Part shown: positions 34,018 through 41,900 of the stretch, in pieces
How the letters are laid out: each line of letters starts with the position of its first letter
How positions within the stretch are numbered: the first letter of the stretch is position 1
Made by a program: the position numbers and the translations under genes
The notes under the pieces: model-generated
The model's input: only the letters and a program-made list of their open reading frames with translations
What the model was told of the DNA's origin: nothing
The model's database searches: none
DNA from: Pontibacter deserti
Lineage (GTDB): Bacteria; Bacteroidota; Bacteroidia; Cytophagales; Hymenobacteraceae
DNA: 64,000 nt
Direction of reading: 5' to 3'
Assembly (NCBI RefSeq): GCF_023630255.1
Contig: NZ_JALPRS010000001.1
Span: forward strand, 992,001 to 1,056,000

Positions 34018-34691
34018 GGATTTACAAACTTGTAGCCTAACCCATACACTGTCTGGATATAATCCTCGCCGCCGGCTTCCATAATTTTACGCCGAAGGTT
34101 CTTGATGTGCGTGTACACAAAATCCAGCGAATCGAGTGCTTCTACATGATCTCCCCACAAGTGCTCGGCTATAGAGTCTTTGGTGAGTACACGGTTCCGG
34201 TTTGCTAGAAAGTATAGCAGCAGGTCGTATTCCTTTTTAGTTAGTACCAGTTTTTTACCCTGCACCTGTGCTTCAGCAGCATCCGGAAAAACTTCCAGAT
34301 CACCTATCTGTACCGTTTTTTGGCCATTAAAATTTCGCCTTCTGATTATAGATTTGAGACGGGCATTCAATTCTGATAAATGGAAAGGTTTGGTCAGGTA
34401 ATCGTCGGCGCCTAATTCCAGTCCTGTAATTCTATCATCTAATGCGTTTTTAGCAGAGATAATAATAATGCCGGTTTCAGGAGTGTTTTCTTTGAGCAGT
34501 TTTACCAAATCAAGCCCATCGCCGTGGGGCAGGTTCAGGTCTATGAGCACGCAAGTATAAGGCATATCGGCTGCCATCAACTTGGCTTCCCTAAAATCAT
34601 ATGCGGAGTCGCAGGTATAGCCTTCCTGTTGCAGGTAGGTAACTATAGACGCATTCAGGGCCTGTTCGTCTTCAATGATCAGTATTCTCAT
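34014..34691 (-). CDS. OmpR-family response regulator
   Basis: A 225-residue DNA-binding response regulator. The receiver domain has MRILIIEDEQALNASI, the phosphoacceptor Asp51 in CVLIDLNLPHGDG, and the switch Lys in DYLTKPFHLSEL. The C-terminal winged helix has LVLTKKEYDLLLYFLANRNRVLTKDSIAEHLWGD and ends VYTHIKNLRRKIMEAGGEDYIQTVYGLGYKF, as in OmpR/PhoB proteins. I use the ATG at 34691 because the receiver begins there. It comes before its kinase. Its targets are unknown, but the lipoprotein gene downstream is a natural candidate. Confidence 0.95.
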   Translation of the reverse strand: MRILIIEDEQALNASIVTYLQQEGYTCDSAYDFREAKLMAADMPYTCVLIDLNLPHGDGLDLVKLLKENTPETGIIIISAKNALDDRITGLELGADDYLTKPFHLSELNARLKSIIRRRNFNGQKTVQIGDLEVFPDAAEAQVQGKKLVLTKKEYDLLLYFLANRNRVLTKDSIAEHLWGDHVEALDSLDFVYTHIKNLRRKIMEAGGEDYIQTVYGLGYKFVNP

Positions 34692-34766
34692 AGAGCAAGG
34701 GTAAGGGCGGCAATGTATTAACCGATTCTGAAGCAAATCTGTTTTGGCACTGTTTTATACTTTAAG

Positions 34767-35294
34767 CTATTGATTTCCGTCGTATGAGATGTGGGTTATT
34801 TCGGCTACTTCTTCATCTTTACCAAGCCGTAATGTTATAGTTTGCCCCACCTTTGCTCCGGTCACAATTTTGGCGATAGGGGCTACAAAAGCTATACGAC
34901 CCTGTTCTACAGATGCTTCGTCCACACCCACTATCGTAAAGGTTCTTTCAAAGCCGATATTCTTTCCTTTTATAGTTTTAAGTGTAACTGTGGCTCCAAA
35001 ACGTACCTGGTCAGCGGGTTGGTCTTTTGCTTCGATTACTTTGGCAGATGTGATGCGGGATGTGAGGGCTGCGATACGGCCGTTAAGTATAGTTAGCTGG
35101 CGTGTACGTTCCGCTTCGTTATCCCGGTTGGCTTCAGCCTGACTTCTTTCTGTTTCCAGTTCTGCAAGTTCGTTACGTAATTGGTCCAGGCCGCGCGGCG
35201 TTACGTAGTTGGTAACACCTGGTGGTAAGGCTGCCCTTGGCGGTATAATTGGCGCTTCGCCGGAATCGTCTTCTTTTACAAATGCTCTGCTCAT
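34767..35294 (-). CDS. GreA/GreB-family transcription elongation factor
   Basis: A 175-residue protein with the Gre architecture. The N-terminal coiled coil (YVTPRGLDQLRNELAELETERSQAEANRDNEAERTRQL) reaches into the RNA polymerase secondary channel. The C-terminal FKBP-like domain runs VRFGATVTLKTIKGKNIGFERTFTIVG and ends RIAFVAPIAKIVTGAKVGQTITLRLG. It should help rescue backtracked polymerase by transcript cleavage. The acidic tip residues expected in the coiled-coil turn (here DNEAE) are present. An N-terminal tail of about 30 residues (VKEDDSGEAPIIPPRAALPPG) is extra. It is preceded on the same strand by the DACNV-like gene. Confidence 0.9.
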   Translation of the reverse strand: MSRAFVKEDDSGEAPIIPPRAALPPGVTNYVTPRGLDQLRNELAELETERSQAEANRDNEAERTRQLTILNGRIAALTSRITSAKVIEAKDQPADQVRFGATVTLKTIKGKNIGFERTFTIVGVDEASVEQGRIAFVAPIAKIVTGAKVGQTITLRLGKDEEVAEITHISYDGNQ

Positions 35295-35338
35295 GCCCGT
35301 TAGAACGCAGGCTGTGCAGGTGAGTTACAAAGTATAGC

Positions 35339-36478
35339 TTATAGCAGCAGTGTATCTATAAGGTGGGCGTGTACCATTTGCTTGCGCGATGACCAGGAGA
35401 AGATTGTAAAACGTCCATCCTGTGAGGCTACCAAACCAAGGGAGTCGCGTTGGTCGTGTACAAACTGCGCTACCGACAAATGCCGGGTACCGCCATTTTG
35501 TGCCGGATGCAGCTGTTTTTCTGTATCGCCTATCACCGGTTCTGTCACAATCATTTCATCAACTGGTTTGCTTCCTGCCGCGCGGCCTATTTTTGCGCCA
35601 AATGCCAGCAGGTTGTACTTGTCGTTGATGATGGTGGCACCGTCAACTGCGGTTAGCCCTGCTAATGAATCAACTTCTCTATTAAGTGCTACTTGCCAGG
35701 TGCCTTTTGCCAGTTCTTCCGCTTTGTTCTGAACCAGGTCAGCAAGTCCTGAAAAAGAAGGTTCTACGGCATATAGTAGAGGTTTTACAATGGATGCTTT
35801 CCAGGCATCAGACGCAGAAGGCACAACCAATAAGGAGCCACCCCGCTTATGCGCACGCATAGAAACGGCCAGCTGCACCAGTACATTGGCTGACACATCA
35901 GTAAATAGTGTTTCAAATCCCAGTAATGAGGTCAGGAAGCCGGGACAATCTTCCAGGGCTGTATTTTGCTCGTCTATGATCTTAACCTGGTCGCCTTTCA
36001 GTACTGCCACGTTTGCAAATTTTCCGAACCCATCCAGCCGTTTGTGTTTCACTACAAGCAAACCCGGCTCCGGCACATCTACCACAAAACTTAAACTAGG
36101 AATGGATCGGGTAGCGCCCCAGATATAAAGCTCGCCATCTTCTTCCCAGACCCCAATGTGGATGCCGGGGCGCTCTACACCCGGTGCAAGTTTTGTTAGT
36201 GTAGCCGGCGTAAGTGGTAATCGCTGCTGAAATATAACAGGAAGCTGTGCCTGTTCCGGCGACAAATAGGATAGCGATATTTTGATGATGTGGCCTTCTT
36301 CGCGGCGCAGACTTGCCCAAAATGCCACGTCGATAATTTTCTCAATAACATAAGCAGAGGGCACAGCAGCCAGTGGCTGATAATTTAAGACTTTTGCACT
36401 GCCTGATTGCTCTATAAAATGCTGTTCTATAGTTTGGGCAACTATGGTGGCTGCCTGGTAAGTTGTTGCTGAGATCAT
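35339..36478 (-). CDS. DACNV-type sensor protein, diadenylate-cyclase-like
   Basis: A 379-residue soluble protein. The C-terminal half resembles the DAC (DisA-N) fold. TAVDGATIINDKYNLLAFGAKIG has the DGA motif (residues 279-281), and NGGTRHLSVAQFVHDQRDSLGLVASQDGRFTIF (residues 328-360) matches the second DAC motif, normally RHR, but reads RHL (332-334). Active diadenylate cyclases need both DGA and RHR, so this may be a nucleotide sensor or an altered enzyme. It fits the proteins annotated as putative sensor domain DACNV-containing. The N-terminal half is unassigned. It lies downstream of A2M and pbpC on the same strand. Confidence 0.75.
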   Translation of the reverse strand: MISATTYQAATIVAQTIEQHFIEQSGSAKVLNYQPLAAVPSAYVIEKIIDVAFWASLRREEGHIIKISLSYLSPEQAQLPVIFQQRLPLTPATLTKLAPGVERPGIHIGVWEEDGELYIWGATRSIPSLSFVVDVPEPGLLVVKHKRLDGFGKFANVAVLKGDQVKIIDEQNTALEDCPGFLTSLLGFETLFTDVSANVLVQLAVSMRAHKRGGSLLVVPSASDAWKASIVKPLLYAVEPSFSGLADLVQNKAEELAKGTWQVALNREVDSLAGLTAVDGATIINDKYNLLAFGAKIGRAAGSKPVDEMIVTEPVIGDTEKQLHPAQNGGTRHLSVAQFVHDQRDSLGLVASQDGRFTIFSWSSRKQMVHAHLIDTLLL

Positions 36479-36536
36479 GCTTTAATAAACAGGTATAAGC
36501 TTCTAAAGTTATGCTGCTTCTCGTCTATAGTTATAC

Positions 36537-38882
36537 TTACAGAAACTGCACGGTAATGTAGCTGTTCGTGTTGCGTCCCTGGTCGTCGGTGCAGGATATC
36601 TTATACTTTCCAGCTCTCTGTGGCTCAAAGAATACTTTCTCGTTAGCTGCTGCAGTCTTTATAAATCTATCATTGATATACCAGTGTACCTGTTTTACTT
36701 CGTTGTGGGCGTTGCAGTGTAGCATCAGTTTCTGCCGCTCTTCCTGTTCCAGGATATACTCCATTTCTGCAGTTGGTGATGTAATAACAGGTGCAAACTC
36801 CTGGAAAATACGGCTGCAGTTCGGGTTATGGCCAGGTATGCGCTGGTATGGGATATGTTCTGAGTCATAAAAGGTCAGGATTTCCGGGGCATAGTTCGGA
36901 TACCATTTTTGTGTGATGCCGGACAATGGCTGACAACTGGTACAATAAGCATACTTTTCATCAGCAGAAACAGCTACTTTTTTGAGGTGTGAGCACTTGG
37001 CAACAGGAGAGATGCCAGGTATAAATGTATCCATCACCAGGTCATGGCAAAAGCTGTTGCCAGGCTGGCCGTTTTCAACACATACAGCTCTATTGGCAAT
37101 GGTTTTAGGCGGTGAGAACCATTTATTCGGACTGTTGTAGTCGATGGCGTTAAAGATATCAAAAAGCAGCGGAGTGGCGGAGTCTGTTCCATTTAGTTCG
37201 GGCACGCCCTCGCCGGAAAAATTGCCAACCCACACCCCAACAGTAAACTTCTTATTATAGCCAATGCTCCAGGCATCTTTGCGGCCATACGATGTTCCGG
37301 TTTTCCAGGCTATTTTAGGCAGATGTGCACTGTTCTGGGCATTGTGCGGCAGGTCCGGACGAAGCAGCTGGGTAAGCGTCTGGTTGATCATGTAGGCTGA
37401 GGCAGGAGAGAATACCTGTTTCTCCGCCATAGTTGTGTCCTGTTGCAGCCACCGGATCGGGCTATACTTTCCCTGGTTGGCAAAGGCGGCATAAAGTGCA
37501 GTTAGTTCTTCCAGCTTAACACCGCAGCCCCCAAGTATAAGCGATAACCCTAACTGGTCACCATTTTGCTTCAGGTCTGTAAAGTCGGCCTGTTGCAGTT
37601 TTTTTACAAAGGTGTACACACCCACTTGGTCCAATAATTTTACAGCCGGCACGTTCAGCGACGTAGCCAGGGCATGTTCTATAGTTACGTTCCCATTATA
37701 GTTTCCGAAGTAGTTCTGTGGGCGGTAGCCGGCATAATCAATGGGTACATCGCTGATGATAGTTTTAGGTGTAACCAAGCCTTTATCTATAGCTGTGGCA
37801 TACAGGAAAGGCTTTAATGTACTACCTGGAGAGCGCAAAGCCCGCACACCATCTACCTGCCCGCCATGTGCCGCATCAGAGAAATCAGCAGAGCCCAAAT
37901 ATGCTTCTACTGCCTTTGTTTCGTTATTAATGACCAGCACGGCTGCATTATGAATGTTCTGGTAACGCAGCCGCTGCATGTAATTATATGCTAATTGCTC
38001 TACTTTTTCCTGCACCTGCCGGTTAAGTGTGGTTTTGATGATCGGCTGATTTTTATACTTGCTGAACATGCGGTAGGCAAAGTGCGGCGCTACTTTAGGA
38101 GCCTGCAGACGGGTAGCTTCCAGTGGTTCGTGTAAGGCATCTTCAACTGCATCTTCCTTAAATGCTTGCTCTTGTTTATAATAATTCAGCCATTTGTTAC
38201 GGAACTCTACAATACGGGCATTTTGCTCCCCGATGCGCAACGAAGAAGGCTTGTTTGGGATAACTGTTAAGGTAACGGCCTGCGCCAGGCTCAGCTGCTT
38301 AGGCGATTGCTGAAAGTATAAAACAGATGCCGCTTTTATACCTTCGATATTACCTCCGAACGGTACCAGGTTCAGGTAAAGTTGCAGGATCTCGTCTTTG
38401 CTATAGGTATACTCCAGTTGCAGCGCCCTGAATATTTCTGTGAGTTTATTAAGATATGTTCGCTCTTTAGGGTATAGCAGTCTTGCCACCTGCATGGTTA
38501 TAGTAGATGCTCCGGAAGTAGTTTTACTTTGCGTAACATTGTTGATTGCAGCCCGAACTATAGCCACAGGGTTTATACCCGGATGGAAATAGAAATATCG
38601 ATCTTCCTTCAGCAGCACCGCTTTCTTCAGCACAGGGTTAATTTCACCCGCTTCCAGTTGCATCCGCCATTTGTCGTCGCTGCTCAGAAACGCATTGATA
38701 ACACTGCCATCCGAAGCTGTAATTACCGGTGAATATGAAACATTTATAGTTAGTGGGTATAGCTGGTTCAGAACTAAAAATGAAAGTATAGGCAACAGCA
38801 AGACCAAAGTATAACTCAGCCACCTCCTGCTTTGCTTTGGTAGCCGTTTTATCAGTTTATACTTCAGGGTTAGCTGTTTCAT
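36537..38882 (-). CDS. pbpC: Penicillin-binding protein 1C
   Basis: A 781-residue bifunctional peptidoglycan synthase. An N-terminal membrane anchor is at about residues 22-44. The GT51 glycosyltransferase has LKEDRYFYFHPGINPVAIVRA, SGASTITMQVARLL and EILQLYLNLVPFGGN. The transpeptidase has the SxxK motif in RSPGSTLKPFLYATAID, SLN in TSLNVPA, and KTGTS in WKTGTSYGRKDAW. The C-terminal BiPBP_C domain includes the Cys-rich CTSCQPL part. PBP1C with an alpha-2-macroglobulin gene next to it is a known bacterial pairing (E. coli yfhM-pbpC), thought to link murein repair with protease trapping. Here A2M is directly upstream (47 bases). Confidence 0.95.
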   Translation of the reverse strand: MKQLTLKYKLIKRLPKQSRRWLSYTLVLLLPILSFLVLNQLYPLTINVSYSPVITASDGSVINAFLSSDDKWRMQLEAGEINPVLKKAVLLKEDRYFYFHPGINPVAIVRAAINNVTQSKTTSGASTITMQVARLLYPKERTYLNKLTEIFRALQLEYTYSKDEILQLYLNLVPFGGNIEGIKAASVLYFQQSPKQLSLAQAVTLTVIPNKPSSLRIGEQNARIVEFRNKWLNYYKQEQAFKEDAVEDALHEPLEATRLQAPKVAPHFAYRMFSKYKNQPIIKTTLNRQVQEKVEQLAYNYMQRLRYQNIHNAAVLVINNETKAVEAYLGSADFSDAAHGGQVDGVRALRSPGSTLKPFLYATAIDKGLVTPKTIISDVPIDYAGYRPQNYFGNYNGNVTIEHALATSLNVPAVKLLDQVGVYTFVKKLQQADFTDLKQNGDQLGLSLILGGCGVKLEELTALYAAFANQGKYSPIRWLQQDTTMAEKQVFSPASAYMINQTLTQLLRPDLPHNAQNSAHLPKIAWKTGTSYGRKDAWSIGYNKKFTVGVWVGNFSGEGVPELNGTDSATPLLFDIFNAIDYNSPNKWFSPPKTIANRAVCVENGQPGNSFCHDLVMDTFIPGISPVAKCSHLKKVAVSADEKYAYCTSCQPLSGITQKWYPNYAPEILTFYDSEHIPYQRIPGHNPNCSRIFQEFAPVITSPTAEMEYILEQEERQKLMLHCNAHNEVKQVHWYINDRFIKTAAANEKVFFEPQRAGKYKISCTDDQGRNTNSYITVQFL

Positions 38883-38929
38883 AGATTGTTCAGACGCTGT
38901 GAGGTCAGTATCTTCAAATTCCTTAAATC

Positions 38930-41900
38930 TTACTTCACCATTACTGTACCTGCCCCATGATAACTATGGTATTCGGCATTATACATGGCATCGGCACCAA
39001 CTGGGCCTAACCTAAAAGTACCTTTTGATGCAGCGCGAACCTGGTAAAAGAAGTACTGCTCAGTTGGCTTGGCTGTAGTATAAATATTGATTCTGTCGTC
39101 ACGTATGTCGGTATGATCCGGGATGGCAGGTTGCTGCTTTTGTATCCAAACAAACTCCCGCTCCGACATCAGTCGTGGGTTTTCGATCTCAAAGCCAGCT
39201 GGTAACATATCCGTAATGGCCACATTCGGTATGGTTCTACCATCTAAGGATTTTAGTGCAATTCTAACTATAACTAGGTCATTCTGCTTAAAAGTATTGT
39301 TACTGATCTGCTTTCCATCCCGGTTAAAGAAGGCTTTGCGGACCTGCATATAGCTATCTTCCTGTTTATACTTGCCGCTCTGGCTAATACCTTCCATCTC
39401 CCAGAAATAATACAGCGTGCCTTTACCAGTACCGCGAAGTGAAACAGTGCCAGACTTTAACTTTTCCTGCAATACCAGGTCTCTACCATTATAAGTACCA
39501 ATTACTTTACCGTTCTGCATAACCTGTGCTGTTGCGTTGCCTGCACTTCGTTTTGCCAGTTTCCCAAGCGCCATTAACGCAAAAGCCCGTTCCTGTGTGT
39601 TGTACCAGCGTTTCGACCGCAGTTCTTCTGATAAGTGCCTTGCCAAAGTAGCTACCTGCGGATTATCTTGATCTGCTTCTATCAGGCTGTTCAGCGAAAT
39701 AGCCATGTCGCGCATCGGGGAATAGAAGCTGCCATCCAGGGCACGAACGGACGTTTCGCCTGAGAAGGAGCGGGGCAGGATCTGGTTAAAGCTTTCGCGG
39801 CGACCGTTAATAGCGTAGGTACTGGCCAGCAGGTAGCGGCTGTCCAGAGAGAGCAGTTCAGGCTTGGCTTTATAGTAGTTCATGGTTGCCCAATCAGGTT
39901 TGCTGGCTATACTTAGCACATATAGCGAATAGGCTGTTTCGCGCGATGCAATGTACTTGCTCTGCACCTGCCGGGCGGGGTTATAGTAGCGGTACTCTTC
40001 CATGCCCTTGCCTTTTACTTTGCGCTGCAGGTAAGTCAGGGCTTTATCCAGTACCTGTTGTGTTACCGGGTATCCGGCCTTTTTCGCTTCCAGCAGGAAG
40101 TGTGTGGCATAGGTGCTGCTCCACCAGTCTGTCTGTTCAGCGCCGGGCCAGTAAGTAAAACCACCATCGTATTGCTGCATCAGTTCTATTTTAGTGATAG
40201 CCTCCTGCACCAGGTAGTTCGGGTTATAGGTTCTGTTTTTCTGTGTCTGCTGCAGCGATTTTGCCAGATCTGTATAGTACAGCAGCGGGAAAGCAGTGGA
40301 TGTAGTTTGCTCCAGGCAACCATGCGGGTAGCGTAGCAGGAAGGTAATATCATCTGTAAACTGCGCCAGTGGCGAATTGCTGATCACTAATTTTGATGCT
40401 ACGGATGAAGGTATAAAATCATGTGTGAGCTTTATATCCGCAGTGCCGCCATCTTTTATACTTCCGGCATCTGTTATTTTAGTTAAAGGTGCTGTTGGCC
40501 TTACTGTAATGTCGGTGTTGTTGCTGAATTTCTCCCCCAGTGCATTAACGGCTATTGTAACTTTTGCCTGACCTATACCTGGCGCAGCTACCAGTTTATA
40601 GGTTACCTGGGCTTCGGAGTTCGGATTTATACTTGCTGACCGGGTTGCGGGGCCAAACACACGTAAAGGTCCTGTAACTGTTATTGCGCTGCTGGCAGTT
40701 GCTTTTTTAGCTGTCGTATTGCTGAGCGTAACTGGTACTAATAGGGTGTCTTTCGGGCTTACAAAACGTGGCAATGCCGTACTGATCACAACAGGGTCTG
40801 AGACGCGCATCATCTTTTCTGCTGAACCAAATGCACTGCCTTTGTAAGCAACGGCCATTACGCGCACAGCTCCCGAAAATTCCGGGATCTTAACTTTAAC
40901 TGTAGCTTCGCCGTTGCTGTTGGTTTTAAGGTGGCCACTCCACAACGATACCAGTTTGACTCTTTTTGATGTAAGTGGATTGATGCGTTTCTCCAGGTCA
41001 TAGCCATCACCGCCTACGCTGGAACGGCCGCCCAATTCCGGGAAGAGGTAAGGATAGAGGTCGTATGCTTCGGTTTCCAGTGCACGTTTCTGGTAAAAAT
41101 ACCCGTGCGGGTCCGGTGTTTTATAGTCTTTCAGTTGCAGGATGCCTTCATCTACTACAGCCAGCGTTACTTCCGCATTAGGGGCGGTCTTTATTTTTAC
41201 CTGCTGCAGCTTGTTTGACCGGGATACTTCGGGTGCTGCAATGGCTACATCCAGCTTTGTGCTTTTTGCAGTTACGGTTACAGGTTTAAAACCACGGGCT
41301 ATTGTTAGCGGCATGCGGTTGTCTTTTACCTGTCGGATAGCAGTTGCAGTAATGTAGGCTGTCGGCAGGTGTTCACTAAGTATAGGCAAGGTGAGCGATG
41401 CAGCTTTTTTATCGGTTTTAAGGTAATAGTGGCTCAGCACTTTGTCCTGCTCCACGGTTACCAGTATTTTACCGGCAAAAGGAGATTTGAAGAGTACTTT
41501 TGCTTTATCACCAACTTCATAGGTTTCTTTGTCCAGGGCAATGTCTACTACGCCTTCGGTGTTCACGGCAAAAGATGTACTTTCGGTATCGCCCCAGCCA
41601 TAGGCATAAAACTCCTGCGCCACATAGTTATATGCGCCCGGCCGCATCACCCGCAGTTCATACTCACCTGATGATACAGGCGTAAAGTTAAAGGTGCCGC
41701 CACCGGCAGGTATAGTTATCGTTTTATTGAGCACCACATTTTCTTTGCGCTGCGATTTATAGTTATAGTTGTCAGAGTAGCGCTCAATAACAGACTCATA
41801 AGTATAGCGCACCAACTGCACGCGGGCAGTAGTGGAAACAGGTTTGCCATTTCGGTTCAGGGCCAGCAGCGGAATATTCATCTGGCGTCGGGTACTTACA

